The notes under the pieces are model-generated. The model was not told the DNA's origin. It did not search any database and saw only the letters and a list, made by a program, of their open reading frames with translations. Below are positions 27,968 through 37,096 of a DNA stretch of 64,000 nt, in pieces; position 1 is the stretch's first letter, and every line of letters starts with the position of its first letter. The stretch is taken from positions 1-64,000 of the forward strand of contig CALMRI010000004.1 in the NCBI GenBank assembly GCA_937776645.1. The letters run 5' to 3'. The position numbers were made by a program, and so were the translations under genes. The DNA is from an uncultured Alphaproteobacteria bacterium. GTDB taxonomy: Bacteria > Pseudomonadota > Alphaproteobacteria > Thalassobaculales > Thalassobaculaceae.

Positions 27968-29434
27968 TTAAATCACCTTGCCAGGATTCATCAGCCCCAT
28001 TGGATCGAGCGCCGCCTTGATCGTCTTCATCACGTCAAGCTCGACCTCGGACTTATAGCGGGTCATTTCCTCGCGCTTGAGTTGACCGATGCCGTGCTCG
28101 GCGCTGATTGAGCCGTGATAGGCGTGGACGGTGTCGTGGACCGCCGCGCTGATGGCGCCCCATTTTTCCAGGAAGGCCGCGCGGTCGCCGCCCACGGGCT
28201 CGGCGATGTTGTAGTGCAGGTTACCGTCGCCGGCATGGCCAAAGGCAACCAGGCGGGCCTTGGGTTCGATCTCCAGCACCGCGTTCCACGCATCCTCGTA
28301 GAAGTCGGGGATCGCCGAGACCGGTACCGAAATGTCATGCTTGATCGAGGCGCCCTCAAGCTTCTGCGACTCGCTGCCATTCTCGCGCAGCGCCCAGAAG
28401 GCTTGGCGCTGTTGTTCCGATTGCGCCAGCGCCGCATCCAGCACCAAACCATCCTCCATCGCCGTCGCGAGGATCGCCTCGAAACTGTCGCGCAGGCCAT
28501 CATCATCCTCGGCCGCGGTCGCCAGCTCCAGCAGCACATAGTGGTCGTGGCGCGCGGCTAGCGGGTCATGAGTGGCGGGGATGTGTTTTAGAATCAGATC
28601 GATCACCAGGCGCGAAATCAGCTCGAAGGTCTCGACCCGGTCACCGCTCTGGCCGCGCGCCCGGCCCAGCAGTTCCATGGCGGCAGGCACGTCCCGGACC
28701 GCGCAAAAGGCGGCGTGGATGGCGCGGGGTTTGGGGAACAGTTTCAACACGGCGGCGGTGATGATCCCCAATGTACCCTCAGCGCCGAGGAACAACTGCT
28801 TGAGATCATAGCCGGTATTGTCCTTGCGCAGGCCCAGCAACCCGTCCCAGACCCGCCCGTCCGGCAGCACTACTTCTAGGCCCAGGACAAGCTCCCGCGC
28901 ATTGCCATAGCGCAGCACATTGGTGCCGCCGGCATTGGTCGACAGATTACCGCCGATCATGCAGCTACCCTCGGCAGCAAGGCTGAGTGGAAAGTACCGG
29001 TCGGCCTCGGACGCGACGCCCTGTATCGTCTGCAGCACACACCCGGCCTCGACGATCATCGTGTGGTTGGCCGGATCGATCGCCCGGACCTGATTCATCC
29101 GCGCCAACGAGAGGACAATCTCCTCGCCCGCCTCCAGCGGCACCGAACCACCGCACATGCTGGTATTGCCGCCTTGCGGGACGATCGGCAACAGCGCCTC
29201 TGCGCAGATCCGTACTACGTCGGCCACTTCGGCGGTATTGGCCGGGCGCACCACCATTTGGGCCCGGCCCTGGTAGTGGCCGCGCCACTCGATCAGATGC
29301 GGGCGCATCTCCTCCGTATTGGTGGTCCAGCCGCGCGCGCCGACCACGACCTTGATGCGCGCCAGTGCATCAGCCTGGGCCGGGGTTGGCTGATAGGACG
29401 TCTCTGGCAGGGGTTTTAAGGCCGGCGCGGCCAT
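27968..29434 (-). CDS. FAD-linked oxidase, D-2-hydroxyglutarate/D-lactate dehydrogenase-like
   Basis: A 488-aa flavoenzyme of the GlcD/D2HGDH group that oxidises D-2-hydroxy acids and passes electrons to ETF or cytochrome. The N-terminal PCMH-type FAD domain has PIVPQGGNTSMCGG and NLSTNAGGTNVLRYGNARELVLGLEVVLPDG. The C-terminal substrate domain has FGHAGDGNLHYN (metal-binding histidines) and the SAEHGIGQLK motif. The end AALDPMGLMNPGKVI is full length. D-2-hydroxyglutarate is the best guess because of close motif agreement. It is transcribed alone, between tsaC and the repeat-rich gap. Confidence 0.88.
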   Translation of the reverse strand: MAAPALKPLPETSYQPTPAQADALARIKVVVGARGWTTNTEEMRPHLIEWRGHYQGRAQMVVRPANTAEVADVVRICAEALLPIVPQGGNTSMCGGSVPLEAGEEIVLSLARMNQVRAIDPANHTMIVEAGCVLQTIQGVASEADRYFPLSLAAEGSCMIGGNLSTNAGGTNVLRYGNARELVLGLEVVLPDGRVWDGLLGLRKDNTGYDLKQLFLGAEGTLGIITAAVLKLFPKPRAIHAAFCAVRDVPAAMELLGRARGQSGDRVETFELISRLVIDLILKHIPATHDPLAARHDHYVLLELATAAEDDDGLRDSFEAILATAMEDGLVLDAALAQSEQQRQAFWALRENGSESQKLEGASIKHDISVPVSAIPDFYEDAWNAVLEIEPKARLVAFGHAGDGNLHYNIAEPVGGDRAAFLEKWGAISAAVHDTVHAYHGSISAEHGIGQLKREEMTRYKSEVELDVMKTIKAALDPMGLMNPGKVI

Positions 29435-29533
29435 GATGCGCTCCTAGGCTGGGTTCGGTGATTCAACCCAGATCAATAGCAGTACAGCAGTCGGCGCGGC
29501 AATATGGCTCGGTTGTGAGCGTTAAACCGGCGA

Positions 29534-30484
29534 TCAACGATCGGCGGCGGCACGGTGCAAACGGTCGTTGATTGCCGCGCCCAAACCATGCTGAGGAACT
29601 GGCGCCACGGCGATGGCGTTGATTGCTGAATGGTCCAGGGTCCGCAGCATCTGGAACAGATTGGCGGCGGCCTCGACCAAATCGCCCGAGACGCTAAGAC
29701 TGAGGGTGTTTTCGCCCGCAGGAACCGGCCCAAAACCAAGATAGGCCTCGCCAGGAATTGGTTTCGCTACATCAAGTCGCACCGGACAATCCGGCGCGTA
29801 ATGACTGGTCATCATGCCGGGTGAGGCGAGCGGGCCACCAACCGCTGGCTCCCTAAGGGGGCCGACGATCTCGGTCAACATCTCCCGCGTCACCGCCCCC
29901 AAACGTAGCAAAACCGGGCTCGAGCCCGACAAATCTACCACTGTCGACTCGATCCCCACCGTGCACGGCCCACCATCGAGAATCATCTCGACCCGATCAC
30001 CAAGCTCGCTCGCGACGTGTTCCGCCTGGGTCGGACTGATACGGCCGGAACGGTTGGCGCTGGGCGCGGCGATCGGCCGGTCGGCGCGGGCCAATAGATC
30101 GTGCGCCAAGGGATGCGCCGGCACCCGAAGCGCGATGCTGTCCAATCCGGCGGAAGTCAGCCAGGCGATCGGGCAATCGGTCACCCGCTTGACGACGATG
30201 CTCAGCGGCCCTGGCCAAAAGCGTTCCGCAACCACTTTGGCGACGGGACTAAAGTCACCCAGCGAAAAAGCCGATTGGGCGTCGGCAACATGTGAGATCA
30301 GCGGGTTGAAACGCGGTCGCCCCTTGGCCTCGAAAATTCGTGCAACGGCGGTCTCGTCGGTTGCATCAGCGCCCAGCCCGTAGACGGTCTCGGTCGGGAA
30401 CGCCACCAAGGCCCCGGACCGCAGCGCCTGTACCGCGGCATTCAAGGTCCCATCTGTTGGGGACAAGATTGGGCTGTTTGCCAT
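29534..30484 (-). CDS. tsaC: Threonylcarbamoyl-AMP synthase (Sua5/TsaC)
   Basis: Makes threonylcarbamoyl-AMP from threonine, bicarbonate and ATP for the t6A37 modification of ANN-decoding tRNAs. The 316-aa length and C-terminal Sua5 domain (ASPGMMTSHYAPDCPVRL) make this the long Sua5 form. The YrdC core shows the FPTETVYGLGADA substrate loop, KGRPRFNPLISHV, ERFWPGPLSIVV and APSANRSGRISPT. The ATG at 30484 gives a family-typical N-terminus (LRSGALVAFPTETVYGLG), so the long upstream extension in frame is not coding. The gene is essential or nearly so in most bacteria and looks intact here. Confidence 0.95.
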   Translation of the reverse strand: MANSPILSPTDGTLNAAVQALRSGALVAFPTETVYGLGADATDETAVARIFEAKGRPRFNPLISHVADAQSAFSLGDFSPVAKVVAERFWPGPLSIVVKRVTDCPIAWLTSAGLDSIALRVPAHPLAHDLLARADRPIAAPSANRSGRISPTQAEHVASELGDRVEMILDGGPCTVGIESTVVDLSGSSPVLLRLGAVTREMLTEIVGPLREPAVGGPLASPGMMTSHYAPDCPVRLDVAKPIPGEAYLGFGPVPAGENTLSLSVSGDLVEAAANLFQMLRTLDHSAINAIAVAPVPQHGLGAAINDRLHRAAADR

Positions 30485-30607
30485 TGCCGGCGAATATCCG
30501 GCTCGGCGCTGGGGGTCAAGGGCCGTATATGCCGCGACGCAATATATATTTTGCGCTTGCAATATAAATGCTGCCTTCCCGCTGCGGTTAATATAGGGAG
30601 CAGAGGC

Positions 30608-31090
30608 ATGGCGGCGCAAGTCACCACGGTCGCACAGCAGAAGGGCGGCGCCGGTAACACGAGGATGGCGGCGCATCTCGCCATCGCCTGGTCGGACGCC
30701 GCCAGAACTGTTGCGATCGTCGATATCGACCCGCATGCCTATACCGAAGCCCGGTTCGCAGTGTGAGCGGCGGATCTGGTTATCATTCCGGTGCAACCCA
30801 GCCCGATGGATATCTGGGCCATCCAAGCCATCATCGTCCTGGCTAAGGCGGAACAAATCAAGACGTTTGTCGTGCTGAACCGGATCCCGGCGCAGGCCAG
30901 ACTGACCGAGGCCATGCGAGATGCGATAAAGCGCTTCGAGGTCGCGCTAGCCAAACCCCAAATCAGCAATAGAGTGGCTCAGGCCTCGGCGATGGTCGAG
31001 GGCTTTAGCGTCACCGAGGCGCATCAACGCTCAACCGCCCCGGCCGAAATAAGGACTCTGATGCAGGAGGTGCTGAAGGCCGCACGATAG
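30608..31090 (+). pseudogene. Decayed ParA/MinD-type ATPase
   Basis: A chromosome- or plasmid-partition-type ATPase, broken in three ways. The Walker A reads KGGAGNT with Asn replacing the essential second lysine (normally KGGxGKT). A segment of roughly 50-60 residues is missing between the strand VAIVDIDP and PHAYTEARFAV, taking the switch regions. An in-frame TGA at 30764 stands where an arginine codon is expected (FAV|AADLVIIPVQPSPMDIWA). The C-terminal part then continues in the same frame to 31090. No parB or parS-like repeat is nearby. Confidence 0.9.
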
Positions 31091-31220
31091 AGTATGGAGC
31101 GGGCCTCCATGACGCACAAGGTGGCTCGACTTGAGTTGTTAATTCGTCTCAAATCAATATGATAAAGAGAGATTGACGGTTGGGTCTTCATCCTAGGCCG
31201 ACCGCATACTGGGAATCGAC

Positions 31221-31919
31221 ATGCAGCGAATAGCGCATTCAGAGATACATCTTGTCGACCGGATCGGCTGGTTGCGGGCGGCGGTACTGGGGGCCAATGA
31301 CGGGGTCATCTCGACGGCCAGTCTGCTGGTCGGCGTCGCAGCGGCGGCGGCCACCAAGGACGCCATGGTTATCGCCGGTGTCGCCGGCCTGGTCGCCGGC
31401 GCGATGTCGATGGCGGCGGGTGAATATGTCTCGGTCAGTGCACAATCTGACACCGAAATGGCCGAATTGGCGAAAGAACGTCAGGAGCTTCGCGACTATC
31501 CCAAGGCGGAACTGGCCGAGCTCAGAGAAATCTACCAAGCGCGTGGCCTCGACCATGATTTGGCGATGCAGGTTGCCGAGCAACTCACCGCCCATGATGC
31601 ACTTGGCGCCCATATGCGCGACGAATTGCAGATCACCGAAGGCACCGCCGCCCGGCCGGCGCAGGCGGCGTTTGTCTCCGCCGCAAGCTTTGCCATCGGG
31701 GCGGCCTTGCCCTTGCTGGTCGCTTTACTCGCTCCCGGGAGTTCGGTCATCGCCTGGATTGCGATCGCGACAATCCTATCGCTGGCGGCATTGGGCGCCT
31801 TGGGGGCCAAGGTCGGCGGCGCCAATGTCTTTCCGGCCACGGTACGGGTGGTTTTCTGGGGCGCCCTGGCTATGGCGGCAACAGCGGCGGTCGGCGCGGT
31901 CTTCGGCGCCGCGCTCTAA
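31221..31919 (+). CDS. VIT1/CCC1-type iron or manganese transporter
   Basis: A 232-aa membrane protein of the VIT1/CCC1 family, which moves Fe2+ or Mn2+ out of the cytoplasm. It starts HLVDRIGWLRAAVLGANDGVISTASLLVG, the family's first helix with its metal-path residues, then a helix with GAMSMAAGEYVSVSAQ, the cytoplasmic metal-binding stalk rich in Glu (DTEMAELAKERQEL), and three C-terminal helices. About five membrane helices in all. The ribosome site (GGGAA) is weak. It converges on the MFS gene with 25 bases between. Confidence 0.92.
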   Translation: MQRIAHSEIHLVDRIGWLRAAVLGANDGVISTASLLVGVAAAAATKDAMVIAGVAGLVAGAMSMAAGEYVSVSAQSDTEMAELAKERQELRDYPKAELAELREIYQARGLDHDLAMQVAEQLTAHDALGAHMRDELQITEGTAARPAQAAFVSAASFAIGAALPLLVALLAPGSSVIAWIAIATILSLAALGALGAKVGGANVFPATVRVVFWGALAMAATAAVGAVFGAAL

Positions 31920-31944
31920 TGGTTTGACCTAGGGTAAAATACCG

Positions 31945-33465
31945 TCAGGAGTCTTTGGGCGGCGCCCGCATCCACAGGGCGAGCGGTACCGCAGCAGTCG
32001 CCGCGAGCGCCATGAGATGAAAGGCGTTGATATAGCCGATCATCGTCGCCTGACGCTCGATCTCACCCGATAATCGGAACAGGCCATCCATGGTATCGAC
32101 GCGCCAGGCATTTGGCAGCTGGCCCAGTGCGTTGCTGCCGGGAAAGGCGGTGATCGTTTCGGACATCGTGCTGTAGCTTTCCGTGGTCGATCGCAACAAC
32201 ACCAGGACCGCCAGCGAGATGAACAGGCTGGAGCCAAAATTTCGCATTAGCGTGAAAATAGCCGCCCCTTCGGTAATCCGATTTTTAGGCAGGGTAGCAA
32301 AGGCCAGCACCGTCATCGGCGTGAAGGCAATGCTTTGGCCGAAACCGAGCATAATGTTGGTCCACATGATGTCCCAACTGGTCAAATTGATGTCGAATTG
32401 GGCCATGGAAAAGCCAGCGATGGCTTGGATTGCCAGCCCGCTGGCCAGAGAAACGCGCGGCGCGATGCGCGTCAGTGGCACGATGACAAAAAACGCGATC
32501 CAGTTGCCTACACCGCGCGACGCTAGAAGCACGCCGATGGCGCTGTCCGGGTAGCCCCTGAGGTCGTGCAGAAGGCTGGGAAAAAGTACCAGACTGGTGA
32601 ACGTCAGCATGCCCATGACAAAGGCGACCACCGTGCCGACGGCGAAGTTTCGATCGAGAAAAAGCCGCGGATCGACGAACGGCGCCGTCGCTAACAAACA
32701 ATGGGCGATAAAGATCCAGAAGGAGATGGCGCCAGCGAACGCCAGCGCGACGATCTCCATCGAGTCGAACCAGTCAAGCCGATGGCCCCGATCAAGGATC
32801 AACTGGATGGCTATAATGGCTATCGACAAAGCCAAAAAACCGGTCCAGTCAAAGCGGGCTGTTTTTTGTTCGGTATGTCCGGCCAACGCAAACCAGATGC
32901 AGACCAGCGCGGCAAGCCCGAATGGCACGATGATGAAGAACGCCGCGCGCCAATTGTAAGCCTCGGCCATGATGCTGCCGAGAATCGGCCCAACGACGGG
33001 CCCGAATACCGCACCGACACCCCACAAGACGATAGCGGTCGGTTGCAGATGCCTGGGGAAGGTCGCCAGCAGGATGGCCTGGCCGAGCGGCATGATCGGC
33101 GCGCCAAACATGCCCTGCCCGATCCGAAAAAAGATCAGGCTCTCCAGGTTGCCGGCTAGGCCGCACAGCAACGAGCAAATGGTGAACCCCAAGACCGTGC
33201 TGAACATCAGCCGGCGCCAACCAAGCCGTCCGGCGAGCCAGCCGGTCAGCGGCGTCGCCACTGCCGTTGCCACCAGGTTCAAGGTGATCGCCCAGGATAC
33301 CTCGTCCTGGCTGGCCGACATGGTGCCTCGGATCTGCGGCAGCACGACATTGGCGATGGTGATAGTCATGCCGAACAGCATGTTGGTCAGCTGCACCATC
33401 AGTAGGATAAGCCAAAGCCGGCCACTGATGCTGAAAATGCCGGAAGGCGACGCGGTGACGCTCAT
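31945..33465 (-). CDS. DHA2-family MFS drug efflux pump (EmrB-like)
   Basis: A 506-aa inner-membrane proton antiporter with about 14 helices. Motifs include NVVLPQIRGTMSASQDEVSW, GWLAGRLGWRR (motif A), the DHA2 motif C region VGAVFGPVVGPILGSIMAE, and RFDWTGFLALS. EmrB proteins usually pair with a membrane-fusion EmrA; none is adjacent, so it either works alone or with a distant partner. It is transcribed alone. Substrates are likely hydrophobic drugs or metabolites. Confidence 0.88.
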   Translation of the reverse strand: MSVTASPSGIFSISGRLWLILLMVQLTNMLFGMTITIANVVLPQIRGTMSASQDEVSWAITLNLVATAVATPLTGWLAGRLGWRRLMFSTVLGFTICSLLCGLAGNLESLIFFRIGQGMFGAPIMPLGQAILLATFPRHLQPTAIVLWGVGAVFGPVVGPILGSIMAEAYNWRAAFFIIVPFGLAALVCIWFALAGHTEQKTARFDWTGFLALSIAIIAIQLILDRGHRLDWFDSMEIVALAFAGAISFWIFIAHCLLATAPFVDPRLFLDRNFAVGTVVAFVMGMLTFTSLVLFPSLLHDLRGYPDSAIGVLLASRGVGNWIAFFVIVPLTRIAPRVSLASGLAIQAIAGFSMAQFDINLTSWDIMWTNIMLGFGQSIAFTPMTVLAFATLPKNRITEGAAIFTLMRNFGSSLFISLAVLVLLRSTTESYSTMSETITAFPGSNALGQLPNAWRVDTMDGLFRLSGEIERQATMIGYINAFHLMALAATAAVPLALWMRAPPKDS

Positions 33466-33682
33466 TGCTTTTTGCTATCCACAAGGACATCGCTGTAGCG
33501 ACAAAAGCCACAGCGTCTCCGGCAGGATGCGGAGCGTCGTGCTATCTTGTACCGTATTCTCGGACTATTCCGCGAGGCGTACAAGCCGGACGAAAACGCC
33601 GCCGATCGCAACCGGATTTACACCCTTCCACCGCCAAACCCGGCGCTGTTAGACTGCGCGCACCGAAACACAGGAGCCTTTG

Positions 33683-34522
33683 ATGCCAGAGACGCCGCTT
33701 TGGTCCGCCGTGCTAAATCATCTCTGCCTGGAGACGGCCGACCCTGAGCCGATGCGCTGCTTTTATCGAGACGCGCTGGGCATGACCGAGACCGAGATCG
33801 GCGCTGGGCAATGGCTGCTGGAAGGCCCGGGGCGGCGCATCCTGTTATCGACGGGCGTTTCCAAGACGCTTGGCTATAGCGGGTTCACGGTCGCCAGCGA
33901 TGAGCGATTGGGCATGCTGCACCAGCATATAGCCGACCAGGGTGGGGCGTGTACCGATTCGCCCTCGCCGTTGCTGCAACAAGGCGCCTTCGCGGTCCTC
34001 GACCCGGATGGAAACACGCTCTGTTTTGGCGTTGAGCGACCAGCCACGGCGGCGCTGGACGGCATCGAGGGCCGGTTGCAACATGTGGTGGTGGCCAGCC
34101 CAGACCTGGGGGCGATGATGGATTACTACCACCGAGTGCTGGGCTTCCTGCCGTCGGATCACGTGTTGGCCGATGATGGCACAGTCACCGCCGCCTTCTA
34201 TCGCTCGGACCCGGAGCATCACAGCTTTGCCGCGTTTCGGGCCGAGGCGCGCGGCTTTGACCATTGCGCCTATGAAACCCCGTCCTGGAATCATATCCGC
34301 GATTGGGCCGATCATCTGGCGACCTTCGATATCCCAATCTGGTGGGGCCCGGGGCGCCATGGCGCCGGCAATAATCTATTTTTTATGGTCCTGGACCCGG
34401 ACGGTAACAAAGTCGAGTTTTCGGCCGAGCTGGAGCATATGGACGCCGACCACCCGGTTCGGCACTGGCCGCACGACCGGCGCACCCTCAATCTCTGGGG
34501 CAATGCCTGGATGCGTAGCTGA
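33683..34522 (+). CDS. VOC family protein (two-domain, extradiol dioxygenase-like)
   Basis: A 279-aa protein with two glyoxalase/bleomycin-resistance (VOC) domains. The second domain carries the ligands expected for an extradiol-type metal site: H in GRLQHVVVAS, H in RGFDHCAYE and E in NKVEFSAELE. The final LWGNAW resembles 2,3-dihydroxybiphenyl/catechol 2,3-dioxygenase-like proteins. The ATG at 33683 has AGGAG at 33672-33676. It converges on cysQ with eight bases between. It may cleave a catechol or act on an aldehyde; substrate unknown. Confidence 0.83.
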   Translation: MPETPLWSAVLNHLCLETADPEPMRCFYRDALGMTETEIGAGQWLLEGPGRRILLSTGVSKTLGYSGFTVASDERLGMLHQHIADQGGACTDSPSPLLQQGAFAVLDPDGNTLCFGVERPATAALDGIEGRLQHVVVASPDLGAMMDYYHRVLGFLPSDHVLADDGTVTAAFYRSDPEHHSFAAFRAEARGFDHCAYETPSWNHIRDWADHLATFDIPIWWGPGRHGAGNNLFFMVLDPDGNKVEFSAELEHMDADHPVRHWPHDRRTLNLWGNAWMRS

Positions 34523-34530
34523 CGGCGCGT

Positions 34531-35292
34531 TCAACCACCCTTGACCACGAACCAGCCATTCCGGAATTCCGGCTTGCCATAGCGAAACGCCCCACCCTCG
34601 AACATCTCCATGCTACCGCCCGCCGCCAACAGGATCGCGTGGCCGGCGGCGGTGTCCCATTCCATGGTCGGGCCGGTGCGGGGGTAGAGATCCGCCTCCC
34701 CGCTTGCCACGAGGCAGAATTTGAGTGCCGAGCCGCGGGATATCGACTCTTTCACCGACCGCGCGGCGATGTAGTCCTCCAGCTCCTGGCTGCGATGGGA
34801 GCGGCTGGCGACGACGGTAAGGGCGCTGGGAGCGGCGGCGCGGACTGCTATCGCCCGGCGGCTGCCATCGGTGGCCTCTTCGAAGGCCTCACCGCCGACG
34901 ATACCGGCCCAGGCAAGCCCGTTCACCGGGGTTAGCAACACACCGAGGGCCGGCGCATTGTCGATGATCAGGCCTATATTCACCGTGAAGTCACCATTAC
35001 GGTTGATGTATTCTTTGGTTCCGTCCAGGGGATCGACCAGCCAGAAGGTGCCGCCGGACACATCGGGAATATCGCCGGCGTCGACGCTCTCCTCGGAGAC
35101 AACCGGAATGTCCGGCGTCAGCGCCCGCAGAGCCGGGACGATTAGGGCATCGGCAGCCAAATCAGCAGCTGTTACCGGCGAGCCGTCGACTTTCTCGTCC
35201 ACGGCGATCTTGCCATCATAATAGTCCATGATCACCGTCGCGGCGCGGCGGGCGATGGCGATAATGGCGTCAAGACGGGCTTGGTCGGACAT
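34531..35292 (-). CDS. cysQ: 3'(2'),5'-bisphosphate nucleotidase CysQ
   Basis: Mg-dependent phosphatase of the inositol monophosphatase superfamily that removes the 3'-phosphate of PAP, a by-product of sulfate assimilation. 253 aa with KVDGSPVTAADLAAD, the metal-site EE of VVSEES, the DPLDGTKEY motif near residue 88 and EWDTAAGHAIL at the C-terminus. The start with MSDQARL has GGAG-type sequence upstream. It is transcribed alone and appears intact. Confidence 0.9.
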   Translation of the reverse strand: MSDQARLDAIIAIARRAATVIMDYYDGKIAVDEKVDGSPVTAADLAADALIVPALRALTPDIPVVSEESVDAGDIPDVSGGTFWLVDPLDGTKEYINRNGDFTVNIGLIIDNAPALGVLLTPVNGLAWAGIVGGEAFEEATDGSRRAIAVRAAAPSALTVVASRSHRSQELEDYIAARSVKESISRGSALKFCLVASGEADLYPRTGPTMEWDTAAGHAILLAAGGSMEMFEGGAFRYGKPEFRNGWFVVKGG

Positions 35293-35516
35293 GTGCTCTC
35301 CAGAGGGCGAGGTGGGCATGCTAGTCGGTTCGAAACGGCACGCCAACACTTGATCCGACTGGTCCCGACGGCCTAGCGGGGCAGCGAGGATCTTGGTTGT
35401 CCAAGCGCCTTATGACTTGCCTATAGCCTGGCTTTAAGTCCCCTTTTTTTGGATGGCGTTGTTATATTTCGCACCCCCATGGGAAATCCGCGCTTAAATC
35501 CATGCTCTTCATCGCC

Positions 35517-35706
35517 AGATGGTGCAGCGGCGGAAGCAACAGCACCACGAGCCATCAAGATGCAGGAGGGAATGGCGGCTCGCAACGCCGGGGTGGCGGA
35601 CGACAAGCGCATTGTTTTCCATATCGTTGGAATGTCGGTGATCTCATTATCGAGGGCGAGGACATCCTGGGCGACGGCATCACCATCGCCGCTCCACATA
35701 CGTCAA
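35517..35706 (+). pseudogene. Fragment of a class III adenylate/guanylate cyclase catalytic domain
   Basis: Reads MQEGMAARNAGVADDKRIVFHI in one frame, then after a one-base shift near 35630 NVGDLIIEGEDILGDGITIAA. This matches the conserved middle of the class III cyclase homology domain, where the usual form is MQ.GMAARN...RI.FRIGIN.GDVIVEGDDI.GDGVN.AARLE. The N-terminal metal-binding part and the C-terminal half are missing. It ends where the HpcH aldolase remnant begins on the other strand. Confidence 0.78.
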
Positions 35707-35711
35707 GGGTA

Positions 35712-36254
35712 TGAGCGCGAACTTCTATAACCTCCACGAGGCGCTCTTCGTCCATTCAATCGACGCCCTGGACCCGGCAAATCCCCTCAATACTTTCCAA
35801 CGCGCCGACAGTCTCGATGAGGAGTGCCCACACGGTATCCTGCGCAGTGCTGGACGCGTATTCCACCATGGGAACGCCCCATTGGAATGGGAGACAAAGT
35901 GTCCCTAACCGCGCCACCTCTTTGGTGGATAGCGAAGCAATACGACGCAACGTTCCGCATCCACGACGGTCTTCACCAAAGGAAAGCAGATGCCCTCGGC
36001 GCCCGCGTCGAGGGCGCGTTTGACGTAAGCCTTGCCAATTTCGACGATACGGACCGAGGGAGCAGAATCCGTTCCCTGAGTAGCGGCAATCATCTCATGG
36101 AGCGTTTCGTGCCCATCGGGGAATGCTCCTGATCGATGATCACATAATCAGCGCCGGCGGCCGCTACGGTCAGGGAGACTACTGCCGAGAGGATGATTCA
36201 GACATGCCCGTTGAGGCGACTATGCGGGTCCACAAGTTTAGCTCTCATGGTCAT
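35712..36254 (-). pseudogene. Decayed HpcH/HpaI aldolase/citrate lyase-family gene
   Basis: The minus strand gives a start MTMRAKLVDPHSRLNGHV, a TGA where Trp is expected, then SLTVAAAGADYVIIDQEHSP, a frameshift near 36115, IAATQGTD...VRIVEIGKAYVKRALDAGAEGICFP, another shift, and VEYASSTAQDTVWALLIETVGALESI. IDQEHSP and GAEGICFP are hallmarks of the class II pyruvate aldolase HpcH/HpaI fold. After GICRVQGVD the similarity is lost and the C-terminal third is absent. The region 36255-36406 holds nothing else I can identify. Confidence 0.85.
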
Positions 36255-36406
36255 CGCCATTGTCGGTCAATTCCTCTCATCATGGAAAAACGGGTGGCGT
36301 ATCCTGGGAAACAACATTGGGCAAAAGATGCATCGCTTGAGGTCAAACTCGGACGGAAAAAATAGAGCAAGCGCTTATCTCACCCGTACCAAGCGTTAGA
36401 TTGCCT

Positions 36407-37069
36407 CTAGGGGGATGATGGGGGTCGCGAGCCGCGCACCGACGGTAGTTCCGAGACCCGGGTGTGCCAATCGACAAGTGAAGGGCGGCCGTCGCGCCAG
36501 TTGAAGGCCGGCAACCGCCGCTCGACGTCCAGAGAGCCGAACAGGAAAATATGCGCCATGGTCAGCGGGCCGCCCAGCTGGCTGGCCTTGTCGCCGGCCG
36601 CGCCAGTTGTCCCTTCCGCACCGGCCACACGGTGTTTCGCCAACAATCCCTCGAAGTAATCAGCCAGACGAAACGCCCGCCTTGCCTCGTGCTCGATGAT
36701 CCCAGGAGATTGTTCCCCCATCGGTCGTATCACCTCCCGAGCCCAGACCGCCAACCCATCAAGCATCGCCCGGGCCGTCCCCTCGATCCTGCGATAAGCC
36801 CAGTCGCACCGGTCCGCCGAATGGGTGAAGCGCGCCGGCGCCGCCAGCGCGTCAAGATAGTCGACAATCAACGCGGTATCCTCCAGCACCGTCCGATCAT
36901 CCAAAATCAGCACTGGCACCCGGCCGGACGGATGGATGGCGAGAATCGGGTCATCGGCCATCCGGGTTTTGGTCCAGACCAGCTCAACCCGATCACCGAG
37001 GCCTTTTTCCAGCATCACTATCCGGGTCAACCGAGCATAGGGAGAGGTGAGCGTTCCATATAGCTTCAT
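36407..37069 (-). CDS. Glutathione S-transferase
   Basis: A 220-aa GST with N-terminal thioredoxin-like domain: MKLYGTLTSPYARLTRIVMLEKG (the Ser of TSPYAR is the likely glutathione-activating residue), HPSGRVPVLILDD (cis-Pro) and EDTALIVDYL that binds the gamma-glutamyl end. The C-terminal helical domain follows with TMAHIFLFGSLDVERR. It lies 27 bases downstream of the desaturase gene, same strand, so they may be co-transcribed. The role is detoxification or a glutathione-dependent catabolic step. Confidence 0.88.
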   Translation of the reverse strand: MKLYGTLTSPYARLTRIVMLEKGLGDRVELVWTKTRMADDPILAIHPSGRVPVLILDDRTVLEDTALIVDYLDALAAPARFTHSADRCDWAYRRIEGTARAMLDGLAVWAREVIRPMGEQSPGIIEHEARRAFRLADYFEGLLAKHRVAGAEGTTGAAGDKASQLGGPLTMAHIFLFGSLDVERRLPAFNWRDGRPSLVDWHTRVSELPSVRGSRPPSSP

Positions 37070-37096
37070 AGAAGATTATCCAGGCCAGAAGATGGG

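Noticed and set aside
30485-30856. Long in-frame extension upstream of tsaC
   Set aside because: It runs antisense through the parA remnant; the tsaC N-terminus at 30484 already matches the family.
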